Position numbers and translations under genes: made by a program
Notes under the pieces: generated by a model
What the model was told of the DNA's origin: nothing
Databases searched by the model: none
Seen by the model: only the letters and a program-made list of their open reading frames with translations
DNA from: Christensenellaceae bacterium
GTDB lineage: Bacteria; Bacillota; Clostridia; Christensenellales; Borkfalkiaceae
Direction: 5' to 3'
Assembly: GCA_948482865.1 (NCBI GenBank)
Contig: CAOMHR010000024.1
Location: forward strand, 1-13,816
Length of the DNA stretch: 13,816 bases
Shown here: positions 1 to 6,095 of the stretch, one piece after another
Layout of the letters: every line of letters begins with the position of its first letter
Numbering within the stretch: the first letter of the stretch is position 1

Positions 1-1
1 T

Positions 2-637
2 ATACACTTTGTTGAAAAATTCTTTATGGGGCTGGGCAACTACGCCGCAGCCGCGGTAGTAAACGACAAAATGGCTTTAAGGGCAAATTCTTCATTCTTT
101 CTTACCCTTATAAGAAACCTTAAAGAAGCGTCCCTTTACAACCTGATGTACATTCCCCTTTCTATGATTTACGACGCTGCGATTTTGTTTGGGATATACT
201 TTTTGGTTTTCAAGGGTCTGTTTTTTCTCATAGTGCCCTTGCAGCTTTGCCTTTTTGTGACTCTTACGCTGTTTGCGATTTCGGTAAAAATGATGTTTAC
301 GACCGACTGGCTGCCCGCGCTCATACGCGGCAAAAAACAGCAGGGCGCGGCATTTGTTTACACCTTTAACAGGCGCCGCAAAAACAGCCTGAACGTGCTT
401 GCAAACTTTTTTGTACTTACGACGATTATATTCCTTTTAAACGTTGCCGGCGCGGCGTTTTCGTTCGGTGCGGCTCTGCTCATAAGCGTGCCTTCAAGCT
501 ATGTAATTCTGCTCTGCTTCGAGTTTGTGAACTATTACGACAGGGAAGAGCTCAAATATTTCATAGACAAAAACACCATAATAAAACCCGACAAAGAGCG
601 CCCTTTGACGAGAGAAGAATTTTTCCGCGGCGAGTAA
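2..637 (+). CDS. Multi-pass membrane protein, 5'-truncated, function unknown
   Basis: The reading frame is open from the window edge, so the true start lies outside; the first internal ATG is at 26, and at least eight residues precede it in frame. Numbered from that Met, there are four strongly hydrophobic stretches at about 41-62, 65-88, 124-143 and 146-168, which fit membrane helices. A basic stretch at about 101-120 (RGKKQQ, then NRRRK) lies between helices two and three and is probably cytoplasmic by the positive-inside rule. The last 35 residues are hydrophilic and charged. I do not recognise the family; the fold could resemble small DUF-type integral membrane proteins. A strong terminator follows the stop by about 70 bases, so it is the last gene of its transcript. 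That it is a real gene is fairly sure; its function is unknown. Confidence 0.75.
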   Translation: MHFVEKFFMGLGNYAAAAVVNDKMALRANSSFFLTLIRNLKEASLYNLMYIPLSMIYDAAILFGIYFLVFKGLFFLIVPLQLCLFVTLTLFAISVKMMFTTDWLPALIRGKKQQGAAFVYTFNRRRKNSLNVLANFFVLTTIIFLLNVAGAAFSFGAALLISVPSSYVILLCFEFVNYYDREELKYFIDKNTIIKPDKERPLTREEFFRGE

Positions 638-704
638 TTTTAAAGATTTTAACGCAAATTACTTGATTTTGGGAAAATAAACCGCAAATTATAAAAATTT
701 TTAC

Positions 705-735
705 ACTCCCCCCTTTACAAAGGGGAGTTTTTTTT
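705..735 (+). terminator. Intrinsic terminator after the membrane-protein gene
   Basis: CTCCCC (706-711) pairs with GGGGAG (722-727). Two extra C residues and CUUU/AA can extend or bulge the stem. A run of eight T residues follows (728-735). It ends the transcript of the upstream membrane gene. It physically overlaps the promoter of the next gene. Confidence 0.85.
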
Positions 736-742
736 ATATAAT
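714..742 (+). promoter_or_regulatory. Probable sigma-A-type promoter of the phosphoglucomutase gene
   Basis: TTTACA (714-719) and TATAAT (737-742) are separated by exactly 17 bases. The predicted start is near 749, giving a leader of about 33 bases that contains the GGAGGG ribosome site. The -35 box lies in the loop of the upstream terminator, and the spacer holds its 3' arm and T-run. Confidence 0.6.
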
Positions 743-781
743 ATTATTGGCAAACAATATGTGACAACTCTTGGAGGGATA

Positions 782-2503
782 ATGAGTTATAAAGAAATTT
801 ACGACAGCTGGCTTAACGACAGCCGTCTTTGCGAAGAAGGAAAACTTGAGCTTGAAAGCGTAAAAGATAATAAAGAAGAAACCGAGTACCGCTTCGGCGC
901 CGAGCTTGAATTCGGCACCGCGGGTATGCGCGGCATAATCGGATACGGCACCAATATGATGAACGTTTATACCGTAAAGCGTGCGACTCAGGGACTTGCG
1001 GAATTTATTAAAAACCGCGGCGAAACGGATATGGCGCGCGGCGTTGTAATTTCTTACGACACCCGTATGAAAAGCGACGAGTTTGCAAAAGCGGCAGCCG
1101 AAGTTCTGGCGGCAAACGGAATTAAGGCGTATCTTTTTTCGGACGTGCATCCCGTACCTATGCTCTCCTTTGCGGTAAGATATCTGAACACGGTTGCGGG
1201 CATTATGGTGACCGCTTCGCACAACCCCAAGCAGTACAACGGATATAAGGTTTACGGCGAAGACGGCGCGCAGATGTCACCCGAAGATACCGAAGTAGTA
1301 GTAAGTTACATACAAAAAATTCAGGATTATCTGGGCGTCCCCGCCCCCACCGACGAGCAGGTTAAAAAATATATTAAACCCGTCCCTTCAAATGTGGATA
1401 AAAAATATTACAAACAGCTTAAAAAACTCACCCTTTCCAAAAAAGCGGTAAAAGCGTGCGGCAAAGAATTGAAACTGGTCTACACCCCCGTTCACGGCTC
1501 CGGCTATATTCCCGTCACCACAATTCTTAAAAAAATAGGCATACACGCATCGATCGTAGAAGAACAGACCAAAAAAGACACGGGATTTTCAACCGTAGAA
1601 GTCCCCAACCCCGAATTTAAAGAGACCCTTTCAATGGGAATTGCGCTTGCTAAAAGAATAGGCGCGACCGTAGTTTTCGGCACCGACCCCGACAGCGACC
1701 GTCTGGGAGTTGCGGTTAAAAACAAAGACGGCGAGTTTGAAGCTCTTTCCGGAAATCAGGTAGGCATACTTCTTCTGGATTATATTCTGACCCGTCTTAA
1801 AGAAGAGAACGCCCTGCCCGAAAACGCGGCGGTAGTAAAATCGTTCGTTACCACGGGTATGGCAAAAGCAATATGCCAGAAATTCGGCGTTTCTTTATTC
1901 GAAGTGCCCGTCGGTTTCAAATTCATAGGCGAAAAAATCAAACTTTGGGAACGCGACCTTTCGCACACGTTTATCTTCGGTTTCGAAGAGAGTTGCGGAT
2001 ACCTGCGCGGCACTCACGCACGCGATAAAGACGCTGTTGTAGCTTCTATGCTGTGCGCGGAAATGGTCTGCTATTACACATATATAGGCAAAACGGTATT
2101 CCAACGCTTACAGGAAATTTACGATACTTACGGCTATGTTTTGGACTGCAATATTTCAATTCCGTTCAAGGGACTGAACGCAATGAAAGATATGAACGCC
2201 GTTGTGGACGGACTTAAAGCAAGCCCCGTAAACGCGTTTGATATTTACAACGTGGTTGCCGTACGCGACTACTCTTCCAACACCAAGACGGAAATCGCCA
2301 CGGGCGAAAAGACGGAAATAGGCTCGCCGCTGACCAACTGCGTTTACTACGAGCTTGAAAACGGCAGCTTTATATGCGTACGCCCTTCCGGCACCGAACC
2401 CAAACTTAAAATTTACTTCTCCTTCAAGGCAAACAACCGCGGCGACGCGGAAGCCGCGCTTGAAAAAATGCAGGCGGCTGTTAAAAATATTATTAAAGCG
2501 TAA
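782..2503 (+). CDS. pgcA: Phosphoglucomutase / phosphomannomutase (alpha-D-phosphohexomutase)
   Basis: Predicted cytosolic enzyme interconverting glucose-6-phosphate and glucose-1-phosphate (possibly also mannose phosphates), feeding glycogen, UDP-glucose and cell-envelope polysaccharide synthesis. The 573-residue length fits the long PgcA-type phosphohexomutases. Visible family motifs in order: the phospho-serine loop TASHNP with catalytic Ser146; the metal loop DPDSDR at 302-307; a sugar-binding GFEES motif in the third domain; and the phosphate-binding loop RPSGTEPK at 534-541. I chose the ATG at 782 because GGAGGG lies at 773-778 just upstream. An in-frame GTG at 761 would place the start upstream of this ribosome site. 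It appears monocistronic, with its own promoter and two hairpins downstream. Substrate preference between glucose and mannose cannot be read from the sequence. Confidence 0.95.
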   Translation: MSYKEIYDSWLNDSRLCEEGKLELESVKDNKEETEYRFGAELEFGTAGMRGIIGYGTNMMNVYTVKRATQGLAEFIKNRGETDMARGVVISYDTRMKSDEFAKAAAEVLAANGIKAYLFSDVHPVPMLSFAVRYLNTVAGIMVTASHNPKQYNGYKVYGEDGAQMSPEDTEVVVSYIQKIQDYLGVPAPTDEQVKKYIKPVPSNVDKKYYKQLKKLTLSKKAVKACGKELKLVYTPVHGSGYIPVTTILKKIGIHASIVEEQTKKDTGFSTVEVPNPEFKETLSMGIALAKRIGATVVFGTDPDSDRLGVAVKNKDGEFEALSGNQVGILLLDYILTRLKEENALPENAAVVKSFVTTGMAKAICQKFGVSLFEVPVGFKFIGEKIKLWERDLSHTFIFGFEESCGYLRGTHARDKDAVVASMLCAEMVCYYTYIGKTVFQRLQEIYDTYGYVLDCNISIPFKGLNAMKDMNAVVDGLKASPVNAFDIYNVVAVRDYSSNTKTEIATGEKTEIGSPLTNCVYYELENGSFICVRPSGTEPKLKIYFSFKANNRGDAEAALEKMQAAVKNIIKA

Positions 2504-2510
2504 ATTAAAA

Positions 2511-2537
2511 GGCGGCGCGGATGAAATCCGCGCCGCC
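2511..2537 (+). terminator. GC-rich perfect hairpin just after pgcA
   Basis: GGCGGCGCGGAT (2511-2522) and ATCCGCGCCGCC (2526-2537) form a 12-bp perfect stem with a nominal 3-base loop, 7 bases after the pgcA stop. The 3' tail is only weakly U-rich (CGTTTATATT). It may act as a terminator or as a 3'-end stabiliser in tandem with the next hairpin. Confidence 0.7.
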
Positions 2538-2561
2538 CGTTTATATTCCTATAAAGCAAAT

Positions 2562-2601
2562 AGCGGCGGATACGGCAATTGCAATGCGCGCCGCTTTTTT
2601 T
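2562..2601 (+). terminator. Second terminator after pgcA, with T-run
   Basis: AGCGGCG (2562-2568) pairs with CGCCGCT (2589-2595), followed by a run of seven T residues (2595-2601). The 20-base loop contains a further GCAATTGC dyad. This is the better intrinsic terminator of the tandem pair for + strand transcripts. Read on the minus strand it lies just past the stop of the 58-codon gene, so it could serve both. Confidence 0.65.
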
Positions 2602-2611
2602 ATTACGTTAA

Positions 2612-2788
2612 TCATACTTTTGTCGCCTTTTCCGTTCTTTCGGCTACGTTAAGCCCTTTAATTGTCCTTAAATCGTCAAAAAGACGCTCTGTATCGGCGC
2701 AGTAAACGCGGTCTGTACACTCCCCGTCAAATTCGTGGCGGCTTTTTATAATTTCTTTCTGCCTTTCAATATACGCCAAATAAGTCAT
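2612..2788 (-). CDS. Small orphan protein, 58 aa, divergent from WYL regulator
   Basis: I do not recognise this protein. It is 58 residues, highly charged, with no signal peptide or membrane helix. It starts MTYLAYIERQKEIIK, which could form an amphipathic helix, has two cysteines in the middle and a basic C-terminus. I chose the ATG at 2788 because AAGGAG (2797-2802) lies 8 bases upstream. The longer reading from 2845 would start inside the operator palindrome and is less likely. A perfect TATAAT on the minus strand (2813-2818) would give a short leader of about 18 bases. The gene is divergent from the WYL regulator and shares its operator region, so it is a likely regulatory target. That it is expressed is supported by these signals only, not by homology. 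Confidence 0.6.
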   Translation of the reverse strand: MTYLAYIERQKEIIKSRHEFDGECTDRVYCADTERLFDDLRTIKGLNVAERTEKATKV

Positions 2789-2812
2789 CTCTTCTTCTCC
2801 TTTTACAAAACC

Positions 2813-2841
2813 ATTATATAATTTATAGTTGACAGTTACTG
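2813..2841 (-). promoter_or_regulatory. Possible minus-strand promoter of the 58-aa gene
   Basis: On the minus strand, TATAAT occupies 2813-2818. At 17-base spacing the -35 position (2836-2841) reads CAGTAA, a poor match that lies inside the palindrome. A weak -35 overlapped by an operator fits a regulated promoter, but the assignment is tentative. Confidence 0.4.
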
Positions 2842-2857
2842 TCATATATGATAAAAT
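2829..2857 (+). promoter_or_regulatory. Promoter of the WYL regulator gene
   Basis: Consensus TTGACA (2829-2834), a 17-base spacer and TAAAAT (2852-2857) preceded by TGA (an extended -10). The predicted start is near 2864, giving a leader of nearly 70 bases before the ATG at 2932. The palindrome covers the -35 box, so autorepression is expected. Confidence 0.7.
2830..2844. promoter_or_regulatory. Perfect 15-bp palindromic operator between divergent genes
   Basis: TGACAGTTACTGTCA is a perfect palindrome around T2837. It is flanked by a second symmetric layer: ATA (2825-2827) and TAT (2847-2849). It overlaps the -35 box of the WYL regulator promoter and the -35 region of the opposite promoter. 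It is a likely binding site for the dimeric WYL regulator encoded next to it; that link is inferred from position. Confidence 0.65.
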
Positions 2858-2931
2858 TTTTTTAATAATTTCAACGGTTTATACTATTCGGCACATTTTA
2901 AATATATGCCGGAAATTTAAAAGGAGTTTAT

Positions 2932-3852
2932 ATGAAATATCAGATTATGATTGACATTATGATGACTCTTTTGTCAAAACGCAAAATGACCGCCAGTCAG
3001 CTTGCGGACAGGTACGAAATTTCCACACGCAGCGTTTACCGCTACGTTGAAGAACTAAACGTCTGCGGCGTTCCCGTTGACGTTGAACGGGGAAGATACG
3101 GCGGAATTTCCATTCCCGACACCTTCCGCCTGCCTTCCTACTATTTTACGCGTGAAGAATATGCAGCGACCGTAAACGCGCTGGGAGCTATGGCTTCTCA
3201 GGTTGACGACAAAAACGTTTTAACCGCTATGGACAAACTGCAACGCCGCCAGAAAACCGAGAAGCGCGAACTTTCGGTTTGCGGAAACATTTTAGTCGAC
3301 GGCGGAAACTGGTGGGGCGGAAATAAATTTTCAAAAAAAATGAAAGTCTGCGAACAGGCTGTGAACGAAAGCAAATCTTTGCTTATAGATTACATTTCAA
3401 GAAGCGGCGAACATTCTAAAAGGGTTATAGACCCGCACCTTCTAATTTTCAAGCAAAATATTTGGTACGTCTATGCTTTCTGCCATACAAAACAGACTTT
3501 CAGAACCTTCAAAATAGGCAGAATTAAAAACGCCGCCTTTACCGGTAGCGTTTTTACAAAGCGTGAATTTACGCGCGACGAAATAGATTTGGATTTTTAT
3601 GTTTCAGGCGACAAGCTGATAAACGTCACTCTTGAAATTGATAAAAGCTCTCTGTCCGACGCAGAAGAATGGCTTGGCATAGACAATATAGAGCCGTCAG
3701 GCGACGGCTTTATAGCCAATCTCGCCCTGCCGGACGACGGCGGACTTGTGAACAAAATTTTGAGCTACGGCGGCGCGGTAAAAGTTTTGCAACCGCCCGA
3801 ACTTAAAAGAAAAATCAGCGAAACGGCAAAAAAAATAGCCGCATCTTATTAA
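2932..3852 (+). CDS. WYL-domain transcriptional regulator (YafY/DeoR-type HTH)
   Basis: A 306-residue DNA-binding regulator. Residues about 8-60 form a winged helix-turn-helix of the HTH_11/DeoR type (MTASQLADRYEISTRSVYR). The WYL ligand-sensing domain spans about 140-220: the signature tripeptide reads WYV at 178-180, followed by RTFKIGRI at 191-198, the conserved second part of the domain. The remaining C-terminal residues match the usual WYL C-terminal extension. AAGGAG (2921-2926) lies 5 bases before the ATG, which settles the start. Such proteins sense small ligands or nucleic acids and often control a neighbouring gene. Here the divergent 58-aa gene and the shared palindrome suggest auto- and cross-regulation. 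The ligand is unknown. No clear terminator follows the stop. Confidence 0.9.
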   Translation: MKYQIMIDIMMTLLSKRKMTASQLADRYEISTRSVYRYVEELNVCGVPVDVERGRYGGISIPDTFRLPSYYFTREEYAATVNALGAMASQVDDKNVLTAMDKLQRRQKTEKRELSVCGNILVDGGNWWGGNKFSKKMKVCEQAVNESKSLLIDYISRSGEHSKRVIDPHLLIFKQNIWYVYAFCHTKQTFRTFKIGRIKNAAFTGSVFTKREFTRDEIDLDFYVSGDKLINVTLEIDKSSLSDAEEWLGIDNIEPSGDGFIANLALPDDGGLVNKILSYGGAVKVLQPPELKRKISETAKKIAASY

Positions 3853-3938
3853 AAAATGCGACACAAATCGCGTGAACGAACATGGCTGCTTGTAGCCTAT
3901 TGAAATACGGATATGGTTCAATATTCCACTATATTAGT

Positions 3939-3967
3939 TTGTCTTACCTTCATTTTTATGATATAAT
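3939..3967 (+). promoter_or_regulatory. Strong promoter of the 14-codon ORF
   Basis: TTGTCT (3939-3944), 17 bases, then a perfect TATAAT (3962-3967) preceded by TGA, an extended -10. The predicted start is near 3974, giving a leader of about 35 bases to the ATG at 4009. The 86 bases between the WYL stop and this promoter (3853-3938) show no gene and only a weak GGCT/AGCC hairpin. Confidence 0.7.
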
Positions 3968-4008
3968 TATTTTAATATAAACAGCAATCCGGAGTAAGGA
4001 GAAAACCT

Positions 4009-4053
4009 ATGGGACTATTTGATTTTTTCAACGATGAAGAAAACGATACGTAA
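4009..4053 (+). CDS. Candidate 14-residue small protein with complete expression signals
   Basis: The ORF encodes MGLFDFFNDEENDT, a hydrophobic phenylalanine-rich head and an acidic tail. AAGGAG (3996-4001) lies 7 bases before the ATG, and a strong promoter lies about 45 bases upstream. The stop TAA is followed at once by AT-rich, stop-rich sequence and then by a 14-bp perfect hairpin at 4089-4119. The transcript would be about 145 bases. It stands alone between two genes it does not overlap, and the next gene converges on it, so it is not an obvious leader peptide. I do not know a function. Alternatives are a small RNA with an incidental ORF, or the remnant of a larger gene whose 3' part was lost. 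No in-frame coding continues after the stop. Confidence 0.5.
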   Translation: MGLFDFFNDEENDT

Positions 4054-4088
4054 ATAATAAATTTATCTTTATAAATTTTGTTTAGTTA

Positions 4089-4119
4089 AAGGCTCTCGGA
4101 CATTTTGTCCGAGAGCCTT
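4089..4119. terminator. 14-bp perfect hairpin between convergent transcripts
   Basis: AAGGCTCTCGGACA (4089-4102) and its exact complement (4106-4119) surround a TTT loop. It lies between the 14-codon ORF (+) and the HIT gene (-) and probably terminates both. Neither side has a classical T-run; the minus-strand tail TTTAACTAAAC is slightly better. The following 70 bases up to the HIT stop hold nothing recognisable. Confidence 0.65.
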
Positions 4120-4189
4120 CCGTCATTACGTGAAAATGCGAATAATAAATTTCTAATTTTTTAATTCCCTATGGGGGCGCGTTTTATTT

Positions 4190-4528
4190 TTACCAGGGCA
4201 GCGGTTCGCCGCCGAGAATATGAACGTGCAAATGGAAAACCGTCTGCCCTGCGTCTTCGCCCTGATTTATGACAAGACGGAAGCCGTTTTTACAGCCGTT
4301 TTCCGCAGCGATTGCGGGGATTTTTTCCAGCATATAGCTCAATAAACGCGACCGTTCTTCATCCATTTCAGAAAGAAGTTTAAAGTGGTCTTTACCTATT
4401 GCCAGAAGGTGAACCTTAGCCTTTGGCTCTATGTCTTTAAAGACCAGCATTTTATCGTCTTCATAAACCTTTGCAGACGGAATTTGTCCTTCCGCTATCT
4501 TGCAGAAAATGCAGTTACTGTCTTTCAT
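4190..4528 (-). CDS. HIT-family nucleotide hydrolase/transferase (HinT-like)
   Basis: A 112-residue histidine-triad protein, the normal length for the HinT branch. The catalytic triad HLHVH is at 99-103. The N-terminus carries the CxxC pair C6/C9 (NCIFCKIAEG) that binds zinc in many HIT proteins. HinT enzymes hydrolyse nucleoside phosphoramidates, including aminoacyl-adenylates, in the cytosol; the physiological substrate here is unknown. The start ATG has AAGGAG 8 bases upstream, lying within the 3' end of the PrsW-like gene, and the two genes overlap by 14 bases. It is the last gene of the prmA-rsmE-mtaB operon. In many Clostridia a HIT gene also follows mtaB, often before rpsU; here no rpsU follows. 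Confidence 0.93.
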   Translation of the reverse strand: MKDSNCIFCKIAEGQIPSAKVYEDDKMLVFKDIEPKAKVHLLAIGKDHFKLLSEMDEERSRLLSYMLEKIPAIAAENGCKNGFRLVINQGEDAGQTVFHLHVHILGGEPLPW

Positions 4529-6095
4529 CTTTCAGTCTCCTTATCTTTATTCTGAGCGATACCAGTATTACCGTACAGCCCACCGTTACCGCGCAACCCG
4601 AAGCGCTTATTGCCACAAGCGCGTCGTACCCTTCAAACTCTTCCGCGGTAATTACAGCAATGACCATACCGTTCATCTGGTTGTAACTATAAATTCTTAC
4701 GTCGTTGCCGTAAACGTCTACAACGTCCACCTTTTCGTTACCGAATTCGTATTCGCTCATGTAGTAGCGCATTGTTCTGTCGTTTATTTCAACGTCTACA
4801 GAAACGGTGTCAAGGTCCCCTTCGTCACCGTACAGGTAGTAACCGTAATAGTACACGTATTCGCCCTTGCGCTCTTTCTGTATAGCGTAAGTCATTTCGC
4901 CGTCTATCCAACGCACTTCCCAGTTTTCGCAATTAGGGTCGTATTTCCTGTTTTTATCTATATCGAAAACAAGCCCGCCCTGCAAGTACTCTATAAAATC
5001 TTCTTTCGTTTCAAACGAAGTCTGCTGGTAATCGGTCCCTATTGGCATTGCGCAAAACAGCAATGCAAGAACGGAAAGACATGTTGCGGCAAGACAGAAC
5101 GTTAAATTCGCCGCATTGGTAAAGCGCAGACGCTCCCCCATCTCCTTCGACTCTCTGATAATGTCTTCGTTGAAGGCGGTCAAATCCATTTCGGCGGCAA
5201 GGGTCTTCATACGCGAAATGTGTACGATTGAAATTGAAATGCTTGCCGCTATTATTACGCAGCCCGCAATATCCAGTATCTGCCACCAGCCTTTGACCGG
5301 CAAGTCCCAGCAGATATGAAGCCCGATACTCACCAAAATCATTAAAAAGAACCTAAGCGAGCGGAAAGGATTTTTTATGTAGCAATACGCCCAACCTATC
5401 GCGCCGGTCCAAAGGATATGCGTGCAGAACGAAGACAGTCCCCTGTCCACGAAAAGCACGACCGTTGCCTGAATATCGCTGCCGTAAAACGCCAGATACT
5501 TATCCGAGTAATGAAAGATATAACCCATATCTTCGATTACGGAAAATCCCGCGCCGACCGTCGCCGCAACCAGAAAGCACGCGTACGGGTTTTTCTGTTT
5601 CAATATTGCAATGATTATTATTGCGGGAACAGCCTTTGCCACTTCTTCCAGAACGCCCGCTTCCACCGCCGAAAGCCATTCGTTTTTCAAAGGAAAGAAT
5701 TTGTAAACCGCCTGCGAAATCAAACACGCAACCGTGCCGCCGCCAACCAATACGGCAATGATTAAAAACAGGCTTATGTCTCGCTTGGGATACAGCTCGT
5801 ACAAAAGAATTATAAACGGCACCGAAAAAGTTATGCCGCCCAAAAATGTTACCGACGGAACGTAAAGGTCGTTTTTAGTCAACCTTAATACCAAGGTGTT
5901 AACCGTGAACAGAATTAACAAAATGAAAAAAGCGCGCACGTAAAGCCAGGGGAACGCGCCGCTTACGCCCGCGGTATCGTCGCCCAGTCCGCGCGAAAAA
6001 ATTTCCTTGTACTCCGCCTTAGAGCGGGCGCGGAAAGTTTCCTTAAAAAAGTATACGATTTTCGCGCGCACAATTGCGCTTTTACTCTTGCCCAT
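4515..6095 (-). CDS. PrsW-like intramembrane metalloprotease with extra C-terminal domain
   Basis: A 526-residue membrane protein. The PrsW (M82, CPBP-related) core spans about 50-295 with several helices and the expected motifs: EEVAK at 150-154 (E150, E151, K154), FSVIED with E188, TH at 225-226 and GLHICWD at 258-264 (H260, D264). PrsW in Bacillus cleaves an anti-sigma factor at site 1 inside or near the membrane; the substrate here is unknown. After the core come a charged linker (about 296-330), another helix (331-353), a tyrosine- and acid-rich segment of roughly 130 residues that is probably outside the membrane, and a final helix near 484-504 with a basic tail. This makes the protein much longer than a minimal PrsW. 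Its ATG lies inside the end of mtaB (14-base overlap) with only a weak ribosome site, so translational coupling is likely. Confidence 0.85.
   Translation of the reverse strand: MGKSKSAIVRAKIVYFFKETFRARSKAEYKEIFSRGLGDDTAGVSGAFPWLYVRAFFILLILFTVNTLVLRLTKNDLYVPSVTFLGGITFSVPFIILLYELYPKRDISLFLIIAVLVGGGTVACLISQAVYKFFPLKNEWLSAVEAGVLEEVAKAVPAIIIIAILKQKNPYACFLVAATVGAGFSVIEDMGYIFHYSDKYLAFYGSDIQATVVLFVDRGLSSFCTHILWTGAIGWAYCYIKNPFRSLRFFLMILVSIGLHICWDLPVKGWWQILDIAGCVIIAASISISIVHISRMKTLAAEMDLTAFNEDIIRESKEMGERLRFTNAANLTFCLAATCLSVLALLFCAMPIGTDYQQTSFETKEDFIEYLQGGLVFDIDKNRKYDPNCENWEVRWIDGEMTYAIQKERKGEYVYYYGYYLYGDEGDLDTVSVDVEINDRTMRYYMSEYEFGNEKVDVVDVYGNDVRIYSYNQMNGMVIAVITAEEFEGYDALVAISASGCAVTVGCTVILVSLRIKIRRLKDERQ

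Noticed and set aside
648..692. Two copies of CGCAAATTA as a possible direct repeat
   Set aside because: Only two short AT-rich copies; no more than chance in this composition.
761..781. GTG start giving a 580-residue phosphoglucomutase
   Set aside because: The ribosome site GGAGGG (773-778) lies downstream of this GTG and correctly spaced for the ATG at 782.
734..1222. 162-codon minus-strand ORF inside pgcA
   Set aside because: It lies opposite a gene with strong family motifs, has no recognisable domain and no ribosome site.
2789..2845. N-terminal extension of the 58-aa protein to 77 aa
   Set aside because: It would begin inside the operator palindrome and upstream of the AAGGAG site that fits the ATG at 2788.
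3853..3938. Possible small RNA or terminator after the WYL gene
   Set aside because: Only a weak GGCT/AGCC hairpin with no T-run and no promoter of its own.
4500..5105. 201-codon plus-strand ORF opposite the PrsW-like gene
   Set aside because: Antisense shadow of a well-supported coding frame, with low-complexity aromatic and valine-rich translation.
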